DNA from: Alphaproteobacteria bacterium UBA1218
Lineage (GTDB): Bacteria; Pseudomonadota; Alphaproteobacteria; Rs-D84
NCBI GenBank assembly: GCA_002309215.1
Contig: DBXG01000018.1
Location: 1 to 39,348, forward strand
Length of the DNA: 39,348 nucleotides
Reading direction: 5' to 3'
The notes under the pieces: model-generated
What the model was told of the DNA's origin: nothing
Database searches by the model: none
The model's input: only the letters and a program-made list of their open reading frames with translations
Part shown: positions 32,122 through 39,033 of the stretch, in pieces
Layout: every line of letters starts with the position of its first letter
Position numbering within the stretch: position 1 is the first letter of the stretch
Translations under genes and position numbers: made by a program

Positions 32122-33087
32122 ATGGCAGAGTTTATAAAGATTTCCGAAGTTGAAGATGGAACACGTTTGTTGCGTTGGTTTTTAAGGCATTATCCTGGTA
32201 TGCCTCAGCGAGAGTTCTATAAACTTTGTCGTGGTGGGCAAATAAGAATCAATTCTTCGCGGTGCAAAGGTATGGAGATTTTAACCGCTGGTGACATGGT
32301 TCGTATTCCACCAACATTGCAATCTTTTCAGAAAGTTGCATCAAAGACTGAAACTGGTGAAAAGTATTCTTTGTCTGATTTGGAAAAATTAAGAAAATGT
32401 ATTATTCACAATGATTCTGATATTGTCGTGTTTAACAAGCCTGCTGGTTTGGCAGTGCAGGGTGGTACAGGAATAAAAAAGTCTATTGATAAAATGGTTG
32501 CAGCTTTGTTCCCATACGATAAAACTTCATTAGTTCATCGTTTAGACAGAGAAACTAGCGGTTTGTTGGTTGTCGCAAAAAATCAAAAGGCTGCCCAAGA
32601 ATTAGCCAAGCAATTTCAGAGCAAAGTTGCGCATAAAGAATATTTGGCTTTATTACAGGGAACCGTTGCAAACAAGTCTGGGGTGATTGATAATTATGTT
32701 ATCAAAGGACACGTGTTCACTGATTCTGCGTCTGCGCCAAAGGATTCACATCCACAACGCGCTATTACAGAATACAAAGTATTAGGTGAAGCCTCAGGCT
32801 TGTTGTCTTGGGTTTTGTTTTCACCAAAGACTGGTCGTACGCACCAATTAAGGTTGCATAGTGCGTATTCTTTGCATGCACCGATTGTTGGTGATGATTT
32901 GTATGGTATTACGCGGGGAAATCTGGGGGGGGCGCTGGGTGCTTTGTTGAAAACGCAAAAATTATTTTTATTTGCATACAAGATAACTTTCAGGCATCCT
33001 GGAACAGGAAAGATAATTACATTACAGGCTCAATTACCAGATTTTATGCAATCTGTGGTTAAGTTTCTGGAATTCAAAATGCCATAG
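32122..33087 (+). CDS. rluC: RluA/RluC-family 23S rRNA pseudouridine synthase
   Basis: Converts specific uridines of 23S rRNA to pseudouridine. An S4 RNA-binding domain (about 10-70) precedes the catalytic domain, which has the signature HRLDRETSG with catalytic D142, PAGLAVQGG and the C-terminal GRTHQLRLH block. The substrate site is inferred from overall resemblance to RluC; RluD remains possible. Length 321 is typical. A run of eight G (32925-32932) lies in the coding sequence for Gly-Gly. Placed between a prepilin and an AsmA-like gene with very short gaps, so it is probably co-transcribed with both. Confidence 0.87.
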   Translation: MAEFIKISEVEDGTRLLRWFLRHYPGMPQREFYKLCRGGQIRINSSRCKGMEILTAGDMVRIPPTLQSFQKVASKTETGEKYSLSDLEKLRKCIIHNDSDIVVFNKPAGLAVQGGTGIKKSIDKMVAALFPYDKTSLVHRLDRETSGLLVVAKNQKAAQELAKQFQSKVAHKEYLALLQGTVANKSGVIDNYVIKGHVFTDSASAPKDSHPQRAITEYKVLGEASGLLSWVLFSPKTGRTHQLRLHSAYSLHAPIVGDDLYGITRGNLGGALGALLKTQKLFLFAYKITFRHPGTGKIITLQAQLPDFMQSVVKFLEFKMP

Positions 33088-33099
33088 GTGAAACAGAAT

Positions 33100-35184
33100 A
33101 TGTTTTTGTACTTTTTTTATAAACGGTATCTTTGGTTGTTGCGTGCAATATTCCTGGGGTTGATGGGGCTTGGGGTTGCGTTTGGTATCGCTTTGTCCCA
33201 GGTCAATCTTGAAACTTTGCGTGGGAATATTCTATCTGTACTGCGTGACGCAACGAATATGCCTGTGGAAATTGATGGTAAAATATCTTGGAAGTTTTCT
33301 CTGCGTCCCCAGATAGAATTAAATAATGTGCGTATTCCAAATGCAGATTGGGCAAAGCAAAAAAATTTATTTTCAGCAAACAAAATAGATGTGCGTTTGG
33401 ATTTGATTTCTTTGTTCAGTTCTAAACCCGCACTTAGATATATTCGTGTGCATGATGCCAAGATAGCATTGGAAAAAAATGATACTGGCGAAGATTCTGT
33501 TGTGTATATTAAACCACAAACATCAGAGAATCAGCCGGATACAACGCAAAGCGGTATAAAAAAATATCCAGCAGATCCATTGCCGTTTGGCGGATTATCT
33601 GTACAAAATATATCTGCGAACATATATGGTGATAAATATGCGTTCAAAAGTTTTAGTATCAGAAATCATACAAATCGTTCTGACATAGAATATTCTGGGT
33701 GGATAAATCCAGGTAATATGAATGTGCCTTTTGTTGTCAAGTTTTCTGAATATAATGCTGAAAGAAAAATATATCCATTACAGATTGCGTTTTCAACAGG
33801 GGCGGAAGCTTTGATAGCTGATGTTGCATTAGAAGGGACCAGCAAGATGCCCATAGATTTTATTGTGCGTGGTGATATTTTAGATATCAGACAGACTGGC
33901 AAATGGTTTAATTTTGATATATTAAGTCTACCAAAACTGAAAGTAAATATTGTCGGTGGATTTGATCACAAAAAAGTGTCGTTCAGAAAATCGTCTGTCA
34001 CAGTTGGTGATTCTGTATTGAGTTTTTCTGGGTCATATGATTGGTCTAAAAATGTGCCTGTGATTGATGCCAAAGTTTCATCAAATTACATTGATATATA
34101 TAAATCTTTTCCAGAATGGTTTGGCGCAGGCCAGCAGTGGATACATCCAAAACGTGAATTAAATGTTTTTCATGATATGCCTTTGTTTGGAAAATATTTG
34201 TATGGTGTGAAAGCAAACGTTGAAATAAATCTGAAAAAGTTTATTCCATATCGTTCGTTGGCTTTGTCTGATTTTACTATCAAGGCAAATGTTGCAAATC
34301 ATAAATTGCGTGCAGATGCAAATCTGAAAATGGCATCCGGAGACATGCTGGTTGGGTTGGATGCTGATATAGACGAAAATGGGGTTTACACAGTAAAGGC
34401 TGCAGCAGATTGTGAACATTTGTATATTGGTGAGATTCTGAAACAGGTGCACATTTACAAGATTATTTCTGGATTACCTGTGAATATTGATTTTTATTTA
34501 CAGGCGCGTGGTGCAGATATGTCGCAGATAATGCAAACGGTGACAGGACCTGTGATGTTGTATTCTGTGGACAAGGGGTATGCACATGCTGATTTAGTTG
34601 AATATATGTATGGCGGTGATTTCTTGACCAGTTTGCGTCATAATGTGGAAGATTTATTTAGTGGCGATAAAAAACGCGATATGATTGAAATAGGTGGTGC
34701 GGTTGCTAATCTTAAATTGCGTGATGGTTTAATAGAAACTAAAAATGGGGTGGCAGTTGAAACACGTGTTGTAAATATGCGCTTGGTCGGTGCTTTGGAT
34801 TTAGGCAAAGAAGTAATTCAAATGTCTTTGGCGTCTGTACCTGTGCGTGGGCTGAAATTGTCTTTGTCGGGCAATTTGGTAAACGCTTTGCAGATTACGG
34901 GTAATCTGGCAGAACCTGATTTCAAGATTAGTGGTGGCGCATTGGTTGGCAAAGTTGGGTCTGCAGTTGGTTTGGGATTGTTGCTGGCGCCATTGACAGG
35001 TGGTTTAAGTATTGCAGGCGGTTTTGTTGCAGGATTATTGGCGGGCGATTTATTGGAAAATTGGTTGGCAGATGATCATCCATGTAAAACCGCAAAGAAG
35101 AAAGGTGCACCGTTGAAAAAAGACGATCCAGAATGGTTTAAGGTGTCTGTATTTGATTTAGTTAGCAAAATGTTGAACAGGTAA
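33100..35184 (+). CDS. AsmA-family envelope protein
   Basis: Inner-membrane-anchored, mostly periplasmic protein of the AsmA superfamily, which is linked to lipid transport and outer-membrane biogenesis. One N-terminal transmembrane helix (about 13-32) is followed by ETLRGNILSVLRDATNMPVEIDGKISW, the AsmA N-terminal block. Long beta-rich sequence follows, then the AsmA C-terminal domain around 480-600 (LRDGLIETKNGVAVETRVVNMRLVGALDL). A Gly/Leu-rich hydrophobic stretch lies near 625-650. Length is about 694. The ATG at 33100 has AGGTG upstream; GTG at 33088, directly after the rluC stop, would add four residues. A terminator follows. Confidence 0.82.
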   Translation: MFLYFFYKRYLWLLRAIFLGLMGLGVAFGIALSQVNLETLRGNILSVLRDATNMPVEIDGKISWKFSLRPQIELNNVRIPNADWAKQKNLFSANKIDVRLDLISLFSSKPALRYIRVHDAKIALEKNDTGEDSVVYIKPQTSENQPDTTQSGIKKYPADPLPFGGLSVQNISANIYGDKYAFKSFSIRNHTNRSDIEYSGWINPGNMNVPFVVKFSEYNAERKIYPLQIAFSTGAEALIADVALEGTSKMPIDFIVRGDILDIRQTGKWFNFDILSLPKLKVNIVGGFDHKKVSFRKSSVTVGDSVLSFSGSYDWSKNVPVIDAKVSSNYIDIYKSFPEWFGAGQQWIHPKRELNVFHDMPLFGKYLYGVKANVEINLKKFIPYRSLALSDFTIKANVANHKLRADANLKMASGDMLVGLDADIDENGVYTVKAAADCEHLYIGEILKQVHIYKIISGLPVNIDFYLQARGADMSQIMQTVTGPVMLYSVDKGYAHADLVEYMYGGDFLTSLRHNVEDLFSGDKKRDMIEIGGAVANLKLRDGLIETKNGVAVETRVVNMRLVGALDLGKEVIQMSLASVPVRGLKLSLSGNLVNALQITGNLAEPDFKISGGALVGKVGSAVGLGLLLAPLTGGLSIAGGFVAGLLAGDLLENWLADDHPCKTAKKKGAPLKKDDPEWFKVSVFDLVSKMLNR

Positions 35185-35216
35185 AAAACACCGCCCGATT
35201 GGGCGATGTGTTTTAT
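35184..35216. terminator. Terminator after the AsmA-like gene
   Basis: Stem with GC core CGCCC/GGGCG and GATT loop, extended by CAC/GTG across a small bulge, flanked by A and T runs. It can serve both the asmA-like gene (+) and the gene on the minus strand ending at 35226. Confidence 0.8.
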
Positions 35217-35225
35217 CTATATTAT

Positions 35226-35774
35226 CTAGCGACTGTGTCTGTTAAAGGATTCAATAAGACGTTGAGCTCTTTCCTTATTTTGTTTAAGTTGTGCAATATG
35301 GCTTTTAGCATCCCTCTTAAATTGTTTGCGTTGTGCAATACGAGATTGTATTCTTCTATTCAGGTCAAGGCGTGTAACACGAATTTGAACATCTACATTG
35401 TTTTTGTTTGGTTGTATAACACGCATAATTTGTTTAAGTCGCATAACACGAATTTGACTACGTCTCAGCTTCAGCTTGGATTGTTCAATGCGGGATTGAA
35501 CATTTTCCCTCATTGTATCTATAAGTACGTAAGCGGTTATTCCCGGGATAAAAGCGGGAAGAGTCAATACAAAAAATGCCACGCTTCCTTGGTAACAATG
35601 TTTTATGATTGCTTCAGCCGCACCGGCTATACCACATCCAAGCCAAAATAAAGTAAATAAGATAAAAAATACCTGTGGAACGACTTCGTCTTCAATAAAC
35701 TTAACATATTTAGCTTTTTTAAGCATATCGCGTAATTGAGCTTTGGTAACTTGCATTTTGTTTTTGTTTGTCAT
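35226..35774 (-). CDS. Small membrane protein with long basic repetitive tail, family unknown
   Basis: Not recognised. The 182-residue product has a short polar N terminus and two transmembrane segments (about 34-53 and 63-82). A strongly basic C-terminal tail of about 90 residues is rich in Arg, Lys and Gln. The tail is repetitive: IRVMRLKQ and IRVTRLDL recur, as do QSRIEQSKLK and QSRIAQRKQF. This is consistent with a coiled coil or nucleic-acid binding. The underlying DNA shows matching degenerate repeats such as TAACACGAATTTG at about 35375 and 35444. The ATG at 35774 is chosen by length after the promoter. It is divergent from dnaN. Confidence 0.68.
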   Translation of the reverse strand: MTNKNKMQVTKAQLRDMLKKAKYVKFIEDEVVPQVFFILFTLFWLGCGIAGAAEAIIKHCYQGSVAFFVLTLPAFIPGITAYVLIDTMRENVQSRIEQSKLKLRRSQIRVMRLKQIMRVIQPNKNNVDVQIRVTRLDLNRRIQSRIAQRKQFKRDAKSHIAQLKQNKERAQRLIESFNRHSR

Positions 35775-35804
35775 TTTTCTTCTTTTTGTTACTTTGTTGG
35801 GTGT

Positions 35805-35832
35805 AGTATAATACAAAAAAACAAGACGTCAA
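35805..35832 (-). promoter_or_regulatory. Promoter of the 35226-35774 gene
   Basis: On the minus strand TTGACG (35827-35832), 16-base spacer, TATACT (35805-35810). A homopolymer tract (A9 then C10 seen from the -35 outwards) lies directly upstream of the -35. Confidence 0.7.
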
Positions 35833-35833
35833 G

Positions 35834-35852
35834 TTTTTTTTTGGGGGGGGGG
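35834..35852 (+). repeat. Homopolymer tract T9-G10
   Basis: Nine T (35834-35842) followed by ten G (35843-35852) in the intergenic region between the 35226 gene and dnaN. It is the longest G run in the window. Such tracts are prone to slippage, so exact length may vary between cells or be a sequencing artefact. Confidence 0.9.
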
Positions 35853-35890
35853 CAAAAACAGGATAATATAGTTGTAAACGTTATTTGCTC

Positions 35891-35918
35891 TTGCACCGAA
35901 TCGGTGTTTTTTGATAAA
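35891..35918 (+). promoter_or_regulatory. Candidate dnaN promoter with internal palindrome
   Basis: TTGCAC (35891-35896), 16-base spacer, GATAAA (35913-35918). The palindrome CACCGA-A-TCGGTG (35894-35906) overlaps the -35 and spacer and is followed by six T. It may be a repressor operator or a short terminator/attenuator. Confidence 0.4.
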
Positions 35919-35965
35919 CTGCCATTGAATAATAAGAAAGATAAAAAAAGAACAGGAGAAATATT

Positions 35966-37078
35966 ATGGAATTTTCAGTGTTTCGTCAGGTTTTAATTCG
36001 TGCGCTGGGGCACATGCAGTCTATTGTTGAAAAGCGTGCAACTTTGCCGATTTTGATGAATGTAAAGATAGAGGTTTCAGACGATTTAATTTTGTCTGCA
36101 ACAAATGTTGATTTGGAATTGGTCGAACATGTGGCTGCCGATATTACTTTGTCTGGTAAAACAACTGTGCCAGTTCAGATGTTGTATGACATTGTTCGTA
36201 AATTGCCTGATGATGCAGAAATCAGTTTCAAGCAATCTGGTGATCAATTGGTCGTGTCCAGCGGTCGTGCTGTTTTCCATTTGCCAACTTTGCCGGCAGA
36301 AAACTTCCCAGCAATGGCAGGTGGCAATTTAAGTACTAAATTCCAAATGACAACTGGTGATTTGGCACATTTGATAAACCAGACCAAGTTTGCAATTCCA
36401 ACAGATGATGTTCGTTATCATTTGGGGGGTATATATTTCCATATATCCGAAGATACTGGTAAATTGACTGCTGTTGCAACTGATGCCCAGCGTATGGCTT
36501 TGTGTGCTATGAAAGCGCCAAGTGGTAGCAATGGTATGCCATCTGTGATTTTGCCAAGACGTGTTATTGGTGAATTATCTAAATTGTTGGAAGACGCAAC
36601 AGTAGATGATGTTATGATTGAATTATCTGATACCAAGGCACGTTTTACAATTGGTTCTGCTATATTGACCAGCAAATTGGTTGATGCCCAATATCCAAAT
36701 TATCGCGTTGTTATTCCAAAGGGCAACGATAAGATTGCGATTTTGGACAGAAAGCAATTTATAAACGCTGTGGATTTGGTTTCTGTGGCCAGTGTGGACA
36801 AGACTAAATCTGTTCAGTTGTCATTTTCTATGAATAAATTGGTTATAAATGCGTCCAGTCCTGATGCTGGAACCGCAACCCAGGAATTAGATATAGAATA
36901 TAATGGTGATGCGACATTTACTATCAATTTCAATGTGAAATTCTTGTTAGATGTTGCAGGTCAGGTCGAAGGGGATAAGTTCCAGATGGAAATGCAGGAA
37001 TCTTTGTCGCCAACCATTATCAAATCTACTGATAAAAACACAGACGCTTTGTTTGTATTGATGCCAATGCGGATGTAA
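35966..37078 (+). CDS. dnaN: DNA polymerase III beta subunit (sliding clamp)
   Basis: Ring-shaped processivity clamp of the replicase. Three tandem clamp domains span the 370 residues. Family blocks are ALGHMQSIVEKRATLPILMNV near the start, ATDAQRMAL near 170 (the usual ATDGHRLA) and the C-terminal PMRM, the standard VMPMR ending. The start has AGGAG at good spacing. Unlike the common dnaA-dnaN order, it is about 14.5 kb from dnaA here. A terminator at 37096-37120 separates it from efp. Confidence 0.96.
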   Translation: MEFSVFRQVLIRALGHMQSIVEKRATLPILMNVKIEVSDDLILSATNVDLELVEHVAADITLSGKTTVPVQMLYDIVRKLPDDAEISFKQSGDQLVVSSGRAVFHLPTLPAENFPAMAGGNLSTKFQMTTGDLAHLINQTKFAIPTDDVRYHLGGIYFHISEDTGKLTAVATDAQRMALCAMKAPSGSNGMPSVILPRRVIGELSKLLEDATVDDVMIELSDTKARFTIGSAILTSKLVDAQYPNYRVVIPKGNDKIAILDRKQFINAVDLVSVASVDKTKSVQLSFSMNKLVINASSPDAGTATQELDIEYNGDATFTINFNVKFLLDVAGQVEGDKFQMEMQESLSPTIIKSTDKNTDALFVLMPMRM

Positions 37079-37095
37079 TTTTTAGATTGAAAATA

Positions 37096-37120
37096 AAAAA
37101 CCGTCAAAACGACGGTTTTT
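37096..37120 (+). terminator. Terminator of dnaN
   Basis: Ten-base-pair stem AAAAACCGTC/GACGGTTTTT with a five-base loop. Confidence 0.9.
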
Positions 37121-37133
37121 TTATGCTTGGTGG

Positions 37134-37162
37134 TTGAAAATAATTTTTTTTGGTGCTATTTT
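37134..37162 (+). promoter_or_regulatory. Candidate promoter of efp
   Basis: TTGAAA (37134-37139), 17-base spacer containing a T8 run, TATTTT (37157-37162). Confidence 0.5.
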
Positions 37163-37205
37163 ATAAGACGTTAAATGTGAAACATCAAAAACAAAGGGTA
37201 AAAAT

Positions 37206-37775
37206 ATGGCTTCTTTTATTGCAAATGATATGCGTGTGGGTTGGGTAATTTCCCATAATGGAAAACGTTATTCTGTGACCTCAATTACCAAGGTAAAACC
37301 TGGCAAAGGTGGCGCTTTTGTTCAGGCGGACTTGCGTGACATTGATTCAGGAAACAAAGGTGGCGATCGCTGGCGCGCTGAAGACAAGGTTGAAAAATTG
37401 ATGGTTGAAGATATCGACTGTCAATATTTGTATTCTGACGGGACAGATGCGTTCTTTATGAATCTGTCAGATTATGAACAATTCACAATGCCAAATGAAT
37501 CTTTGGGTGAACAAATGAAATTCTTGGCACCTGAAATGGTGGTCAAAGCCAATTTTGTCGAAGGTCATCCAGTATCTATCACTTTGCCAAAAACTGTTAT
37601 CGCAACTGTGGAAGAAACAGAACCTGCGTTAAAAGGTCAAACAGCAACAGGTAGTGGCGGAAAACCTGCGATTTTGGATAATGGTGTTCGTGTTCAGGTT
37701 CCTGTATTTATTGAACAAGGTGAAAAGATTGTCGTAAATACAGAAACATTAGAATATGTCGAACGCGCAAAATAA
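37206..37775 (+). CDS. efp: Translation elongation factor P
   Basis: Relieves ribosome stalling at consecutive prolines. The N-terminal KOW-like domain carries the conserved loop KVKPGKGGAF with Lys34, the residue modified in organisms that have EpmAB or equivalent. Two OB-fold domains follow, and the C-terminal block GVRVQVPVFIEQGEKI matches EF-P. Length 189 is standard. Shine-Dalgarno AAAGGG precedes the ATG. No modification enzyme (EpmA, EpmB) is encoded in this window. Confidence 0.95.
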   Translation: MASFIANDMRVGWVISHNGKRYSVTSITKVKPGKGGAFVQADLRDIDSGNKGGDRWRAEDKVEKLMVEDIDCQYLYSDGTDAFFMNLSDYEQFTMPNESLGEQMKFLAPEMVVKANFVEGHPVSITLPKTVIATVEETEPALKGQTATGSGGKPAILDNGVRVQVPVFIEQGEKIVVNTETLEYVERAK

Positions 37776-37841
37776 ATGAAAACGGTGCATCTGCTTGTTG
37801 GCACCGCGTTCATGTAACATTTGTACACTTCACTTGGTGAC

Positions 37842-37866
37842 AACGGCGCATCTGCGCCGTTTTTGT
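37842..37866 (+). terminator. Terminator of efp
   Basis: Stem ACGGCGCA/TGCGCCGT (the innermost pairs open as a tetraloop) and TTTTTG tail. A second stem CGGTGC/GCACCG lies upstream at 37783-37806, so the 3' region is structured. Confidence 0.85.
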
Positions 37867-37917
37867 TTATTTATAAAAAATAAGATATCTATATTATTCT
37901 AATTTATTTTAAAAAAG

Positions 37918-37942
37918 ATGGGGCGCAGGTGCGCCGTTTTTT
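37918..37942 (-). terminator. Terminator of the aldolase gene
   Basis: GGCGCA/TGCGCC stem (37922-37935) with T-rich sequence on the minus strand (ATCTTTTTT). It sits directly after the aldolase stop and is convergent with the efp terminator. Confidence 0.8.
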
Positions 37943-38883
37943 TATGCTTTGTTTGTCGAACTCATAATGTTTTTTATTTCATCAATGCATTGTTTTGTCA
38001 TCTTGTACATTGCAAAATCTAGGTATTGACGTGGGTTCGTTATGTTTTTATTTTTGTAAAATTGTTCGCGTATGCCGGCTGTGAATGCCAGACGTAAATC
38101 GCTGTCTACATTGATTTTGGTTATATGCATGGAAATTGCGCGTTTCAATTGGGATGCGTTTATTCCGCGTGCATTATTCAGTTTTCCGCCAAACTTGTTT
38201 ATGTCGTTTATATATTTTTGTGGGATGCTGGATGCGCCATGCAGGACAAGTGGTGTATTCGGTATGTTGTGTGCGATTTTTTGCAAAATATCGAATCGCA
38301 ATTTGTCGCTATCTGATTTTCTTTTGTACAAGCCATGTGATGTTCCAACAGCGATTGCTAAAGAGTCTGTATTTGTTCGTTTCGCAAAGTTGGCAACTAT
38401 ATTTGGGTCAGTATACAAATGCGAATCGGCATAGGTTAATTCGTCTTCGATTCCAGCCAATACGCCAAGTTCGGTTTCCACAGATACATCGTATTTGTGC
38501 GCATAATCTGCGATTTTTTTAGAAATTTTTATGTTTTCAGATAACGGTAAAGCACTGCCGTCGAACATAACAGATGAAAAACCAATATCAATCGCATGCT
38601 TGCAGGAATCAAAACTATGTCCATGATCCAAATGCAGTGCAACCTGATTTTTTTTGTATTTTGCGCCACGAATCATGCCCATCAAAATATCATCGCCCAT
38701 GTATTGTAGCGCAGATTCTGATACAGCCAAAATAATTGGGCTGTTTGTCTGTTCTGCGGCAGTCAGTATTGCTTTTAATGTTTCCATATTATAGAAATTA
38801 AATGCTGGAACCGCATATTTACCGCGTAAAGCGCGCATCAGCAGTTTTTTTGTGTTTGTTAAACCAAAATCAGAATAGTGCAT
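37942..38883 (-). CDS. fba: Class II fructose-bisphosphate aldolase
   Basis: Zinc-dependent aldolase interconverting fructose-1,6-bisphosphate with dihydroxyacetone phosphate and glyceraldehyde-3-phosphate. AVPAFNFYNMET near residue 24 and HLDHGHSFDSC around 83-93 supply the catalytic Asp and a zinc His. VETELGVLAG, AVGTSHGLYK (zinc His) and LVLHGASSIP (zinc His), followed later by INVDSDLRLAF, complete the class II pattern. Length 313 fits the FbaA/TagY-GatY group; a tagatose-bisphosphate aldolase activity cannot be excluded. The start has AAAGGA and an extended -10 (TGGTATAAT, -10 at 38912-38917) upstream. Confidence 0.88.
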   Translation of the reverse strand: MHYSDFGLTNTKKLLMRALRGKYAVPAFNFYNMETLKAILTAAEQTNSPIILAVSESALQYMGDDILMGMIRGAKYKKNQVALHLDHGHSFDSCKHAIDIGFSSVMFDGSALPLSENIKISKKIADYAHKYDVSVETELGVLAGIEDELTYADSHLYTDPNIVANFAKRTNTDSLAIAVGTSHGLYKRKSDSDKLRFDILQKIAHNIPNTPLVLHGASSIPQKYINDINKFGGKLNNARGINASQLKRAISMHITKINVDSDLRLAFTAGIREQFYKNKNITNPRQYLDFAMYKMTKQCIDEIKNIMSSTNKA

Positions 38884-38911
38884 ATCGTATCCTTTTGGGC
38901 TTGTTGTCTGT

Positions 38912-38917
38912 ATTATA
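38912..38917 (-). promoter_or_regulatory. Extended -10 element of the aldolase gene
   Basis: TATAAT on the minus strand preceded by TGG, the extended -10 form. No good -35 is visible. Confidence 0.5.
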
Positions 38918-38959
38918 CCATAAAATTCAGGTATTTATGTGCTTTTTTTGTATAAGACC

Positions 38960-38987
38960 TTGACAATCGGGATATTTATGGAACAAT
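38960..38987 (+). promoter_or_regulatory. Candidate promoter of the terminal lipoprotein gene
   Basis: TTGACA (38960-38965), 16-base spacer, AACAAT (38982-38987). Strong -35, weak -10. Confidence 0.45.
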
Positions 38988-39033
38988 TCCAGTAACGAAT
39001 CGGAATTCGTGTGTAAAAACAAAGGAAATACAA

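Noticed and set aside
37783..37866. CRISPR or tandem-repeat array after efp
   Set aside because: Only two partly similar hairpins with different lengths; no regular repeat-spacer pattern here or elsewhere in the window.
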